Source: Blastococcus saxobsidens DD2
GTDB lineage: Bacteria; Actinomycetota; Actinomycetes; Mycobacteriales; Geodermatophilaceae
Reading direction: 5' to 3'
Length of the DNA stretch: 64,000 bases
NCBI RefSeq assembly: GCF_000284015.1
Contig: NC_016943.1
Location: forward strand, 4,505,541 to 4,569,540
Positions 36,111 to 45,270 of the stretch are shown here, piece by piece. Under the pieces are notes generated by a model. The model did no database searches. It saw only the letters and a program-made list of their open reading frames with translations, and had not been told where the DNA came from. Each line of letters starts with the position of its first letter. The stretch's first letter is position 1. Made by a program: the position numbers and the translations under genes.

Positions 36111-37616
36111 TCAGTAGGCCAGGGCGCTCCCCGGATCGTGCAGCACCGCGCCGACATCGGCCAGGAACCGGGACCCGAGTTCGCCGTCCACCACCCGGTG
36201 GTCGAACGACAGCGCCAGTTGGGTCACCTGCCGCACCCGGATCCGGCCCTTGTGCACCCACGGCATTTCCCGCACCGCCCCGAAGGCGAGGATCGCCGAC
36301 TCCCCCGGATTCAGGATCGGGGTGCCGGTGTCCACGCCGAAGACGCCGACGTTGGTGATCGTGATCGTGCCGCCGGCCATGTCGGCCGGTGCGGTGCGTC
36401 CCCCGCGCGCGGTCTCGGTGAGGTCGCCGAGGGCCGCGGCCAGCTCCGGGAGTGCGAGCCGGCCGGCGTCCTTGATGTTCGGGACGATCAGGCCGCGCGG
36501 GGTCGCCGCGGCGATGCCCAGGGTGACCTGACCGTGGACGACGATCTCCTGCGCCGCCTCGTCCCACGAGCTGTTGACCATGGGATGCCGCCTCGCCGCG
36601 AGGAGGAGCGCCTTCGCGACGAACAGCAGCGGGCTCACCTTGACGCCGGCGAACTCCGGCCGGGCGGCCAGGCGGTCGCGCAGCTTCATCATCCGCGTGA
36701 CGTCGACGGTCAGGAACTCGGTGACGTGCGGCGCGGTGAAGGCGCTGGCCACCATGGCGGCCGCGGTGGCCTTGCGCACCCCCTTGACCGGGATCCGCTC
36801 CCCTCCGCCTCCGGGGCCTGCCTCGACGGGGGCAGGAACGGCCGTCTCTGCCCCCGCCACGGCGGCGTCCACGTCGGCCCGGGTGATGCAGCCGCCGGTG
36901 CCCGTCCCGGTGAGGGCGCTCAGGTCGACGCCGAGGTCCTTGGCGTACTTGCGCACCGGGGGCTTGGCCAGCGGGCGCGGCCCGCGCCGACCCGGCGCGA
37001 CACCCCGGGCGGGAGCGGCGTCCTCGCGGAGCGCCGCCGCTTCGGCCTGCCGGCCCACCTCCAGGCCGCCGTGCCGGACCGGCTTGCTGCGCATGTCCGG
37101 GGCGGTGGCGAGCAGCGGCGGGCCGTCGTCGGCGGGCAACGGCGGGCCGCCGGAGCCGTAGTCGGCGCCGGGCAGCGCGGTCGCCCGGGTGGCGGCGGAG
37201 GTGCCCGACCGCCGCGGCCGGCGCCGGGCCTCGGTGGTGCGCGGGCCGTAGCCGACCAGCACCGCCGTCCGGCCGCCGGGCGCAGTGCCGCCGATCAGCC
37301 CGGCGGCGGGCTCGCCGTCCTCGGCCGGCTCGGGTTCGGGGGACGGCGCGCCACCGCTCCCTCCGCCGGTGTCGATGGTGATGATCGGGGTGCCGACGTC
37401 GACCATCGTGCCGGCCTCGAACAGCAGCTCCACCACGGTGCCGGCCCACGGCGAGGGCAGCTCGACGGCGGCCTTCGCCGTCTCGACCTCGCAGAGCGCC
37501 TGGTTGACCGTGACGGTGTCGCCGACCTCGACCAGCCACTGCAGGATCTCGCCCTCGGTGAGCCCCTCACCGACGTCGGGCAGCTTGAACTGACGGAGCG
37601 CGGACGTCTGGGTCAT
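36111..37616 (-). CDS. bkdC: Branched-chain 2-oxoacid dehydrogenase E2 (dihydrolipoyl acyltransferase)
   Basis: This 501-residue protein has an N-terminal lipoyl domain with the lipoylation Lys in VETAKAAVELPSP (about residue 48) and a long flexible linker. A peripheral-subunit-binding domain follows (VRKYAKDLGVDLSALTGTG), then the catalytic acyltransferase domain with SFDHRVVDGELG. It transfers the acyl group from E1 to CoA. It is the third gene of an E1alpha-E1beta-E2 operon, 4 bp behind E1beta. The E1 genes and the divergent Lrp regulator favour branched-chain oxoacids over pyruvate as substrate. No E3 gene is nearby. Confidence 0.92.
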   Translation of the reverse strand: MTQTSALRQFKLPDVGEGLTEGEILQWLVEVGDTVTVNQALCEVETAKAAVELPSPWAGTVVELLFEAGTMVDVGTPIITIDTGGGSGGAPSPEPEPAEDGEPAAGLIGGTAPGGRTAVLVGYGPRTTEARRRPRRSGTSAATRATALPGADYGSGGPPLPADDGPPLLATAPDMRSKPVRHGGLEVGRQAEAAALREDAAPARGVAPGRRGPRPLAKPPVRKYAKDLGVDLSALTGTGTGGCITRADVDAAVAGAETAVPAPVEAGPGGGGERIPVKGVRKATAAAMVASAFTAPHVTEFLTVDVTRMMKLRDRLAARPEFAGVKVSPLLFVAKALLLAARRHPMVNSSWDEAAQEIVVHGQVTLGIAAATPRGLIVPNIKDAGRLALPELAAALGDLTETARGGRTAPADMAGGTITITNVGVFGVDTGTPILNPGESAILAFGAVREMPWVHKGRIRVRQVTQLALSFDHRVVDGELGSRFLADVGAVLHDPGSALAY

Positions 37617-37620
37617 GGCT

Positions 37621-38601
37621 TCAGAACCCCATCGATCGGTCGACGGCGTCCAGCACCCGGTCGAGGTCGGGGAGGTACTCCTCCTCGAGCTTCGACGGCG
37701 GGTACGGGGTGTCGTAGCCCCCGACCCGGAGCACCGGCGCCTCCAGCGAGTGGAAGCAGGTCTCGGTCACCCGGGCGGCGATCTCGGCGCCCAGGCCCGA
37801 CGTCACCGGCGCCTCGTGCACGACGACGCAGCGGCCGGTGCGGCGCACCGACTCGAACACCGGCTCCAGGTCCAGCGGGGAGACCGTCCGCAGGTCCACG
37901 ACCTCCAGCGACCGGCCCTCCTCGGCCGCGGCCTCGGCGGCTTGCAGCGCCGTCTTCACCATCGGCCCGTAGGCGAGCACCGTGACGTCGTCGCCGCCGC
38001 GCAGGACACGGGAGGCGAAGAGCGGATCGGGCGTCGCGTCGACGTCGACCTCGGCCTTCTCCCAGTACCGGCGCTTGGGCTCGAGGAAGACGATCGGATC
38101 GGGGCAGGCGATGGCCTGCTGGATCCCCCAGTAGGCGTCGACCGGGTTGCTGACCGCCACGACCTTGAGCCCGGCGGTGTGCGCGAAGTACGCCTCCGGG
38201 CTCTCGCTGTGGTGCTCGACCGCGCCGATGCCGCCGCCGAAGGGGATGCGGATGACGACCGGCATCGGCAGCTTCCCCCGGGACCGCGCGTGCATCTTGG
38301 CGACCTGGGTGACGATCTGGTTGTAGGCCGGGAAGACGAAGCCGTCGAACTGGATCTCGCAGACCGGGCGGTAGCCGCGCATGGCCAGCCCGACCGCGGT
38401 CCCGAGGATGCCGGCCTCCGCCAGCGGGGTGTCGACGACGCGGGCCTCGCCGAAGTCCTTCTGCAGGCCGTCGGTGATCCGGAAGACCCCGCCGAGCTTG
38501 CCGATGTCCTCCCCCATGAGCACGACCTTCGGGTCGTCCTCCATGGCCTTGCGCAGGCCGAGGTTGAGGGCCTTGCCGATGGTGAGCGTCTCGGTGGTCA
38601 T
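37621..38601 (-). CDS. bkdB: Branched-chain 2-oxoacid dehydrogenase E1 beta
   Basis: This 326-residue protein matches the transketolase-like E1 beta family: VVLMGEDIGKLGGVFRITDG, VDTPLAEAGILGTAVGLAM, CEIQFDGFVFPAYNQI and the catalytic-site EHHSESPEAYFAHTAGLKVV. The ATG overlaps the E1 alpha stop as ATGA, so the subunits are made together. With E1 alpha it decarboxylates branched-chain 2-oxoacids using thiamine diphosphate and loads the acyl group on the lipoyl arm of E2. The length is normal. Confidence 0.93.
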   Translation of the reverse strand: MTTETLTIGKALNLGLRKAMEDDPKVVLMGEDIGKLGGVFRITDGLQKDFGEARVVDTPLAEAGILGTAVGLAMRGYRPVCEIQFDGFVFPAYNQIVTQVAKMHARSRGKLPMPVVIRIPFGGGIGAVEHHSESPEAYFAHTAGLKVVAVSNPVDAYWGIQQAIACPDPIVFLEPKRRYWEKAEVDVDATPDPLFASRVLRGGDDVTVLAYGPMVKTALQAAEAAAEEGRSLEVVDLRTVSPLDLEPVFESVRRTGRCVVVHEAPVTSGLGAEIAARVTETCFHSLEAPVLRVGGYDTPYPPSKLEEEYLPDLDRVLDAVDRSMGF

Positions 38602-39737
38602 TCGCCGGCCTCCTCGAACGACGCCTGATACCGCACGAAGTCGGCCCGCTGCTGCGCCAACTGCGGGGTCTGCTCGGCGTAGACGAAGTCGAACATCCCC
38701 GTCGGCGCCGGATCGGGCATCTCCAGCGTCCCGCTGCGGATGCGGGCGGCCAGCTCGTCGGCCTCGGCGTCGACGCCGGCGAAGAAGGCGGCGTCGGCGA
38801 TGCCGGTGCGGGAGAGGTGCGCCTTCAGCCGGGCGACCGGGTCGCGCAGCTTCCACTCCTCGAGCTCGCTGGCCAGCCGGTAGCGGGTCGGGTCGTCGGA
38901 CGTGGTGTGCGCACCCATGCGGTAGGTGAAGGCCTCGATGAACGTGGGGCCCTGCCCCTCGCGGGCGGCGGCGAGCGCGGCCCTGGTCACCGCCAGGACG
39001 GCGAGGACGTCGTTGCCGTCGACCCGGACGCCGGGGAAGCCGAAGCCGGCGGCCCGCTGGTAGAGCGGCACCCGCGACTGCCGCTCCAGCGGGACGCTGA
39101 TCGCGTACTGGTTGTTCTGGCAGAAGAAGACGACGGGGGCCGAGAAGCTCGCCGCCCAGATCATCGCCTCGTTGACCTCGCCCTGGCTGGTGGCGCCGTC
39201 GCCCAGGAAGGCCAGGGCCGCGTTCTCGGCCCCGTCCCGCTGCAGGCCCATGGCGTAGCCCGTGGCGTGCAGGGTCTGCGCGCCGATGACCACGGTGTAG
39301 AGGTTGAAGCCGGTGGCCACCGGGTCCCAGCCGCCGTTGTCCACCCCGCGGAACAGGCTGATGACGTGCAGCGGGTCGACGCCCCGGGTCCAGGCGACGC
39401 CGTGCTCCCGGTAGGTGGGGAAGGCCATGTCGGACTCGGCCATGGCCCGGCCCGCCCCGATCTGCGCGGCCTCCTGGCCCAGCAGCGAGGCCCAGATGCC
39501 GAGCTCGCCCTGGCGCTGCAGGGCCGTGGCCTCGACGTCCCACCGCCGGACCAGCGCGAGGTCGCGGTACAGGCCGCGCAGCTCGTCGTCGGAGATGTCC
39601 AGCGAGTAGTCCGGGTGCGCGACCCGGTCACCCTCGGGCGTGAGCAGCTGGACCAGCTCGGTGCGCTGCGGCAGGTGGGGCGCGGCGGCCCCTGGTACGG
39701 GGTCGACCATCTCCGTGGTCTCGGGCAACGCTGTCAC
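38598..39737 (-). CDS. bkdA: Branched-chain 2-oxoacid dehydrogenase E1 alpha
   Basis: This 379-residue protein carries the thiamine diphosphate motif GDGATSQGEVNEAMIWAASF followed by FFCQNNQYAIS, and the E1 alpha motifs EHGVAWTRG and YRMGAHTTSDDPTRYR. The GTG at 39737 is chosen because GAGGAG lies 8 bp upstream; a longer start at 39803 adds an unstructured Asp/Ala/Pro stretch. It is the first gene of the bkd operon. The 212-bp gap to the divergent Lrp gene must hold both promoters. Confidence 0.92.
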   Translation of the reverse strand: MTALPETTEMVDPVPGAAAPHLPQRTELVQLLTPEGDRVAHPDYSLDISDDELRGLYRDLALVRRWDVEATALQRQGELGIWASLLGQEAAQIGAGRAMAESDMAFPTYREHGVAWTRGVDPLHVISLFRGVDNGGWDPVATGFNLYTVVIGAQTLHATGYAMGLQRDGAENAALAFLGDGATSQGEVNEAMIWAASFSAPVVFFCQNNQYAISVPLERQSRVPLYQRAAGFGFPGVRVDGNDVLAVLAVTRAALAAAREGQGPTFIEAFTYRMGAHTTSDDPTRYRLASELEEWKLRDPVARLKAHLSRTGIADAAFFAGVDAEADELAARIRSGTLEMPDPAPTGMFDFVYAEQTPQLAQQRADFVRYQASFEEAGE

Positions 39738-39949
39738 GGGTCGCTCCTCGCCGTCGGCCACTGCCGCGGGATCACCGCGATCGGTGGGGCTGGACGTCGG
39801 CACCGCCGGATGTGGCGACGCTCACAGCCATCCTGGCACGGGGGACGCCTGGGTACCACCCCTCCGCGACAACGATCTGCACAGACACTCTCGGAGAAAC
39901 TAGGCAGACAGCATCCCTCTCCTCCTCGAGAGGTGTCAGACTGCCCAAC

Positions 39950-40429
39950 GTGCCCGAGATCGACGCCACCGACGCGCGGCTCCTGCTCGCCCTGACCCAG
40001 GACCCGCGGGCGAGCGTCATGGCCCTGTCGCAGCGGCTGGGGCTCGCCCGTAACACGGTGCAGACCCGTCTGGTGCGCCTCGAGGGCAACGGCGTGCTCG
40101 CCCCGCTGGACCAGCGGGTGCGGCCCGAGGCTCTCGGCTACCGCCTCGGCGCCTACATGTCGGTGCAGGTGGCGCAGCGCGGGCTGGCCGAGGTGAGCGA
40201 GGCGCTCGCGGCCGTGCCGGAGGTCCTGGAGGTGACCGGGCTCTCCGGGGCCACCGACCTGCTGGTGCACGTGGTCGCCACCGATGCCGACCACCTGTGG
40301 CGGATCACCGAGACGGTCCTCGCCATCCCGGGGATCCAGCGGGTGGACACCGCACTGGCGATGCGCCGTTTCGTCGAGCGCCGGGTGGCGCCGCTGCTCG
40401 AGCGGGCGGCCGGCGAGCGCCCGGACTGA
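39950..40429 (+). CDS. Lrp/AsnC-family regulator, BkdR-like
   Basis: This 159-residue protein has an N-terminal winged helix-turn-helix (ATDARLLLALTQDPRASVMA; LGLARNTVQTRLVRLEGNGV) and a C-terminal RAM ligand domain. CAGACT lies 7 bp before the GTG, a leaderless start. It is divergent from the branched-chain ketoacid dehydrogenase operon, as Lrp-type BkdR is in other bacteria. It probably senses branched-chain amino acids or their products and controls bkd. No clear operator repeat stands out in the gap, apart from two similar CAGACA stretches near 39884 and 39905. Confidence 0.85.
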   Translation: MPEIDATDARLLLALTQDPRASVMALSQRLGLARNTVQTRLVRLEGNGVLAPLDQRVRPEALGYRLGAYMSVQVAQRGLAEVSEALAAVPEVLEVTGLSGATDLLVHVVATDADHLWRITETVLAIPGIQRVDTALAMRRFVERRVAPLLERAAGERPD

Positions 40430-40446
40430 CCAGCGGCACCAGGCAC

Positions 40447-40496
40447 AGGAAGCCATGCCTACACATTGGGGCCGCGAGACCCAGGCATAGCTTCCT
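40447..40496. repeat. Inverted repeat with 14-bp arms
   Basis: AGGAAGCCATGCCT (40447-40460) and AGGCATAGCTTCCT (40483-40496) are complementary with one mismatch and a 22-nt spacer. It lies 17 bp after the Lrp stop. It could end transcription or be a small mobile repeat; it has no T-run. Confidence 0.6.
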
Positions 40497-40550
40497 ATGC
40501 CCACCCGTGTCACCGTGGCCAGGAGAGCGGGAACCGGGGATGCTGCAGAC

Positions 40551-41209
40551 GTGCTCCGCACCGCCGCGACCCTGCTCACCGGCCTGGTCTTCGTGCTGGC
40601 CGGCTGGGTCCTCGCCGCCCCGGCGTCGGCCTGCAGCTGCACGGGCGGGACGACGGCGGAGTTCTTCGCCCGCGCCGACGCCGTCTTCACCGGTTCCCTG
40701 GGCTCGCGGAGCGTCGACCGGCCACCCGGGCCGATCGGCTCCAGCACCGATCCGGCGCTGCACGTCTTCGCCGTCGACACCGTGTTCAAGGGGACGGCGT
40801 CCGAACGGCAGGGGGTCGTCTCCCCGGAGTCCGGCGCCAGCTGCGGTCTCGAGCTGACCGGCGACGGGCAGTTCGCCGTGTTCGCCACGCGCGACGCCAC
40901 CCTCGGCGAGACACCCTTCACCCCCCTGGCCGAGGGCCAGTACGCCGCCTTCCTCTGCGGCGGCACCACCGAGCTGACCCCGGCGCTGGAGGCCGAGCTG
41001 CGGGCGCTCGCCGCACCGGGGAGGCTCCCCGGGAGGAGGCACCCCGCGAGACGGCTCCCCGACCCGGCGCGGCCGGCACCGAGCTCGCGGACAGCGGACC
41101 GGGCACGATCCAGCTGCTCGTCGCCGGGCTCGCGCTGGGCGGGATCGCGCTGCTGCTCGGCCGCTGGTGGCGGCACCGGTCCGGCCACGGCAGGACGCCG
41201 CGCGGCTGA
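40551..41209 (+). pseudogene. TIMP/NTR-like secreted membrane-anchored protein, frameshifted
   Basis: GATGCT lies 6 bp before the GTG at 40551, a leaderless start. The signal peptide ends at APASA and is followed directly by CSC, as in bacterial TIMP/NTR-like proteins. SGASCGLELTGDGQFAVFA supplies a second family motif. Near 41025 the frame runs into PGRLPGRRHPARR. A different frame continues with TELADSGPGTIQLLV, a membrane helix and a basic tail, ending at 41209. One G missing from the run at about 41023-41027 would restore a protein of about 219 residues with signal peptide, NTR domain and anchor. It is a mutation or a sequencing indel. Confidence 0.6.
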
Positions 41210-41313
41210 TCCCCGCATGACGATCCTGCGACGGGCTCCCCGCCACCGTTAGCCGCCGGACGCCGCTCGGGTAGTCGGTTCCGCGGCCGTTCCGTCGCCC
41301 CCCGAGGAGCCGT

Positions 41314-42384
41314 GTGTCCCCCACCGACCGTGACCTGCTGCAGGAGCTGCTCTACGCCTACGGGCCCGGCGGGCAGGAGGCGGCCGTCCGCGAGGTCTGC
41401 CGCCGCGAGCTGGAGCCGCTGGTCGACGAGGTGTGGGAGGACCCGGCCGGCAACCTGGTCGGCCTGATCCACGGCAGCGGTGCCACGGATGGGCCGGTGG
41501 TGCGGGTGATGGCGCACATGGACGAGCTCTCGATGATCGTCAAGCGCGTCGAGCCGGACGGTTCCCTGCACCTCTCGCAGCTCGGCGAGATGTATCCGGC
41601 GAACTTCGGACTCGGCCCCCTCACCGTCCTCGGGGACGTGGAGCCGGTGACCGCGGTCCTCCTGCTCGGCTCGGAGCACACCACCCAGGAGACGCCGCAG
41701 GTGTGGCAGACCAAGCCCGACGGCGGCGGTCGCGCGATGCAGTGGAACGACGTCTACGCGTTCACCGGCCGGTCGCCCGAGCAGCTGGCGGCTGCCGGCG
41801 TGCACGCCGGCAGCCGGGTGTGAGTGGACCGCAGCCGCCGCTCCCTGGTCGACGTCGGCGACTTCGTCGGCAGCTACTTCCTCGACGACCGCTCGGCGCT
41901 CACCGCCGTCATCGCGGCCGCCCGACAGCTGCGGCGCGGCGGCCGGCCGCCGGCCGACACCTATCTGGTGTGCACGACCGGCGAGGAGATGGGCGGCATC
42001 GGCGCGAGCTACGCCAGCCGGGCGTTGCCCGGCGACGTCACCCTGGCGCTGGACATCGGCCCGGCCGAGGCGGAGTACCAGGTGGCCATCGAGGACGGCC
42101 CGGTGATCGTCTACGCCGACGACTACGTCGTCTACGACAAGGTCGTCGCCGACCATCTGCTCGCGCTCGGCCGGGAACTGGACCTCGCCCCGCAGTCGGC
42201 CGTCTACGAGTCGTTCGGCTCCGACGGGTCGCAGGCCAAGAGCAAGGGACAGACACCCCTGGCCGGGCTGGTCTCGCTGCCCACCCTGAGCACCCACGGC
42301 TACGAGGTGCAGCACCGTGACGCGGTGGACCGCTGCGCCCGGCTGGTCGCCGAGTACCTGCGCCGCCCGACGCCGGGCTCCTGA
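41314..42384 (+). pseudogene. M42-family aminopeptidase interrupted by an in-frame TGA
   Basis: Two adjacent open stretches in the same frame together form a complete M42 peptidase of about 356 residues. The first (to 41820) holds the metal-binding His in MAHMDELSM. The second holds the bridging Asp (SYFLDDRSA), the catalytic and metal-binding Glu pair (TTGEEMGGIG), Asp in LALDIGPAEAE and His in LSTHGYEV. Only the TGA at 41821-41823, between GSRV and VDRSRRSLVDVG, separates them. A GTG directly after the stop could allow re-initiation, but neither half would have all ligands. The rest of the gene is undamaged, so the change is recent or an error. Confidence 0.75.
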
Positions 42385-42422
42385 CTCCGGGTAGCACCGC
42401 GGCGAGTGGGTACGGGTGGCCC

Positions 42423-42941
42423 ATGGCGAAGCGGACTCGGCTGGGCACGGCCGGCAAGGGCAAGCGCGGGATCAGCACGCTCGGTTGGGCGCTGCGGGGA
42501 GCGGCGGCCGGCGCGGCGGGGACAACGGCGCTCAACGCCGTGACCTATCTGGACATGGTGGTGCGCGGGCGCGGTAGCAGCTCCACGCCCGAGCAGACCG
42601 TCGAGAAGCTCGCGGAGAAGGCGCACGTACCCATCCCCGGCGACGAGGAGACCCGCCAGAACCGCGTGCAGGGGCTCGGCCCGATGACCGGACTGGTGGC
42701 CGGGGTCGGCGTCGGCGTCGTCGGCGGGCTGGCCCGCGCGTCGGGTCTGCTCTCGGCGAAGCCGGTCGGGATAGTGCTGACCGCGCTGGGCGCGATGGTG
42801 GCGGGGAACGGACCGATGACCGTGCTGGGGGTCACCGACCCTCGCAACTGGTCCGCATCGTCCTGGCTGAGCGATGTGGTGCCACACCTGGCGTACGGCG
42901 TGGTCGTCAAGAACACGATCGACGCCTTCGACCGGCCCTGA
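42423..42941 (+). CDS. Membrane protein of unknown function
   Basis: This 172-residue protein has a basic N-terminus, a hydrophobic Gly/Ala-rich stretch (GWALRGAAAGAAGTTALNAV) and two further hydrophobic segments (GLVAGVGVGVVGGLA and PVGIVLTALGAMVAG). Between them is a charged loop with STPEQTVEKLAEKAHVPIPG. I recall similar actinobacterial proteins with no assigned function. It lies 38 bp after the M42 gene. The ATG has no clear ribosome site. Confidence 0.7.
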   Translation: MAKRTRLGTAGKGKRGISTLGWALRGAAAGAAGTTALNAVTYLDMVVRGRGSSSTPEQTVEKLAEKAHVPIPGDEETRQNRVQGLGPMTGLVAGVGVGVVGGLARASGLLSAKPVGIVLTALGAMVAGNGPMTVLGVTDPRNWSASSWLSDVVPHLAYGVVVKNTIDAFDRP

Positions 42942-42960
42942 CCCACGAGCCACCCCCGGA

Positions 42961-44283
42961 TCAGCGCCAGCCGCGTCCGTCCACCCCGCCCGGCACCGGG
43001 GCCGCGGGGTCGTAGGGCGTGCGGGTGAAGACGAACGTGTCGAGGTCCAGGTGGTCGGCGGCGATGCGCAGGGTCTCGCCGGCGAAGTAGCCGTCCAGCC
43101 CTCCCCACGTGCCGTCGTCGCGACGGGAGAACCGGCTGGCCCGGCCGCTGCGGCCGGGCATCGGACCGAGGTGCAGCAGGCCGCCGGCCACCGAGCGCAG
43201 CACGTACGGCGCCGGCCCCCAAAACCACACGCCCAGGTTCTCCAGCGGGACCGGGGACGGCGACGGCCGCCACGGCTCGACGATGCGCGGCTCGGCGCCC
43301 CGCAGGTCGGCCAGCAGCCCGAAGACCAGCGGGTCCAGGCCGCTGGTGGTGTTGGCCAGCGAGACCGCTCCGGTCTGCTCGTCCCGGTCGACGAAGACCC
43401 CGGCGAGGAACCCGGGCATGGAGCCGCCGTGGCCGACCAGCGTGCGGCCGTCGACCCGCAGCACCTGCAGCCCCAGCCCGTAGGCCGACCAGCCGGGCGC
43501 CGAGGCGTCCACGCCGGCGGGCACGGTCATCTCCTCCAGCGTCGCCGGGTCGAGGACGTCGGCGGTGTCACCGAGCAGGAAGGCGGCGAACCGGCCGAGG
43601 TCGGTCAGTGTTGCCCACAGCTGCCCGGCGGCGGCCATCACGCCGGCGTGGTGCTCTGGCTCGGCCAGGGCGACGTCGGCCCACGGGTGCACCGCCCGGC
43701 CCTCGGCCGCGGGGACCACCGGGCGCGGGGTGGTGCGGTCCATCCCCAGCGGCGCGAGGATCTCGGCTCGCACCACGTCGTCCCAGGAGGTGCCCCGCTG
43801 CCGGGCGACCAGCTCGCCGAGCAGGCCGAAGCCGAGGTTGGAGTAGTGGAACCGGCGGGCGGCCCCGAGGACGACGTCGGTCCCGCCGAGCCCGAGGTCG
43901 TCGAGCGAGCCGCCGGGGGTGCGTTCCCACCAGCCGCCGGGGCTCTCCGCCGAGGCGCCGGCCAGGTGGGAGAGCAGCTGGCCGACCGTCCGGTCGCCGA
44001 ACGGCGTGCCCGGGAGGTGGCGGTCCAGCGGGTCGTCCAGGTGCAGCCGCCCCTCGTCGCGCAGCCGCAGGACCACGACCGCCGTCACGGTCTTGCTGAT
44101 CGAGCCGAGCCGGTACTGGACGTCGGTGTGCGGCTCGGGCACCTCGCCGCGGCCGGCGGACCACACGAGCCCGCCCTCCCGCACCACACCGGCGACCAGG
44201 CCGGGGGCGCGGCCGTCGCGCTGGACGCGCGCGGTCCGCGCGAGCAGCAGGCGAGCGGTCGAGGGCAGCACGGGCTCGGGCAT
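42961..44283 (-). CDS. Serine hydrolase (class C beta-lactamase family)
   Basis: This 440-residue protein has the penicillin-recognising motifs: SxxK as Ser61-I-S-Lys64 (GSISKTVTAVV), YxN as Tyr147-S-N149 (FHYSNLGFG) and HGG in VGHGGSMPGF. No signal peptide is seen, so it probably acts in the cytoplasm as an esterase or peptidase instead of an exported beta-lactamase. TACGGT lies 7 bp before the ATG, a leaderless start. The substrate is unknown. Confidence 0.87.
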   Translation of the reverse strand: MPEPVLPSTARLLLARTARVQRDGRAPGLVAGVVREGGLVWSAGRGEVPEPHTDVQYRLGSISKTVTAVVVLRLRDEGRLHLDDPLDRHLPGTPFGDRTVGQLLSHLAGASAESPGGWWERTPGGSLDDLGLGGTDVVLGAARRFHYSNLGFGLLGELVARQRGTSWDDVVRAEILAPLGMDRTTPRPVVPAAEGRAVHPWADVALAEPEHHAGVMAAAGQLWATLTDLGRFAAFLLGDTADVLDPATLEEMTVPAGVDASAPGWSAYGLGLQVLRVDGRTLVGHGGSMPGFLAGVFVDRDEQTGAVSLANTTSGLDPLVFGLLADLRGAEPRIVEPWRPSPSPVPLENLGVWFWGPAPYVLRSVAGGLLHLGPMPGRSGRASRFSRRDDGTWGGLDGYFAGETLRIAADHLDLDTFVFTRTPYDPAAPVPGGVDGRGWR

Positions 44284-44318
44284 GACGGCGACCGTAGCGA
44301 CCCCGCGCGGCTCCCGGA

Positions 44319-44675
44319 TCAGGCGGCCAGCGCCTCCCGGCCGGGGAGCTGACCGGTGCGGGTGGCGCGCCGCTCGAACCACACGGTGGCCAGCGGCGGC
44401 ACCGAGGCGGCCAGGGCCAGCAACGTCGTACCGCGTGACCAGCCGAGCACCCGGGCGGCCACCAGGGCGACGAGCAGGTAGAGGACGAAGATCCCGCCGT
44501 GGATGGGGCCGAAGACCTGGACACCGATCTCGGAGGCGTCGAGGACCCGCTTCACGAACATGCCGGCGAGCAGGCCGATCCAGGACAGCGCCTCGGCGAC
44601 GGCGACGATGCGGAAGGCGGTGGCGGCGGTACGCGGGTTCAACGGACGTCCTCGGCTCGGTGGTGGTCTCCTCAT
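44319..44675 (-). CDS. DUF3817-family integral membrane protein
   Basis: This 118-residue protein has three membrane helices and the family pattern AFRIVAVAEALSWIGLLAGM, FGPIHGGIFVLYLLVAL and a C-terminal ATVWFERRA. Such proteins are widespread in actinobacteria with no known function. The ATG at 44675 fits the family start. The gene lies 35 bp upstream of the serine hydrolase gene in the same direction. The 148 bp before it are unremarkable. Confidence 0.8.
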   Translation of the reverse strand: MRRPPPSRGRPLNPRTAATAFRIVAVAEALSWIGLLAGMFVKRVLDASEIGVQVFGPIHGGIFVLYLLVALVAARVLGWSRGTTLLALAASVPPLATVWFERRATRTGQLPGREALAA

Positions 44676-44823
44676 CGTCGACGACCGGACCCGGCGCGGG
44701 GTGCCCGGACCGGGTGTGACCTCCACTGCAGTGGCTGCGTGACGGTCGGGTCTCGTCGCCGAACACGTCGACGTCCTCGGACCATCGGGGACTGACCCGA
44801 TCCGACCACGGACGTGGTCACGA

Positions 44824-45270
44824 TCAGCGCCGCCTCCTCAGCAGCGGCAGGAGGAACCACGTGGTCGCCACGGCGGCGAAGAGTGCGGTCGCGGCGGCCA
44901 CCGCGGCCGCGGTCGGGAACAACACGTCAGTCACCAGGAAGACCACCGCCGGAAGGGCGATCCCGAGGAGCGCGATCCCTCCGACGGCCTGCCGGGAGGC
45001 AGTGGCCACGAGGCGCTCCTTGTCGTAGGACCGGCTAGTCAGGCGGTGGTAAGCCGTTTCCCCGAGGAACAGGACGATCGCGAAAGCAGTGGACAGGAAG
45101 GCCACGAAGTAGGCGACCACGTCGAGGTCCTCGACCCGGGCGAACCGCGAGCTGAACGGCACGGTGAGCAGGAAGGCGAAGAGGACCGTCGCGGCCGCGA
45201 GCAGCACACGCAACTCGCTCGTCAGCTCGGCGAGTTCGCGGTCGGGATCCGGCTCCGCAGGGCTGGGCAC
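44824..45270 (-). CDS. DUF6328-family membrane protein
   Basis: This 148-residue protein has four hydrophobic helices. The stretch LTSELRVLLAAATVLFAFLL followed by TVPFSSRF is the signature of DUF6328, an actinobacterial membrane family of unknown function. A later TAYHRLTSRSYDKERLV loop is also conserved. It begins with GTG at 45270. The 268 bp between it and the broken lipoprotein gene hold no gene I can support. Confidence 0.8.
   Translation of the reverse strand: MPSPAEPDPDRELAELTSELRVLLAAATVLFAFLLTVPFSSRFARVEDLDVVAYFVAFLSTAFAIVLFLGETAYHRLTSRSYDKERLVATASRQAVGGIALLGIALPAVVFLVTDVLFPTAAAVAAATALFAAVATTWFLLPLLRRRR

Noticed and set aside
41314-42384. Selenocysteine at the TGA in the M42 gene
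   Set aside because: M42 peptidases do not use selenocysteine, no residue there is catalytic, and I see no SECIS-like hairpin or selenoprotein gene nearby.
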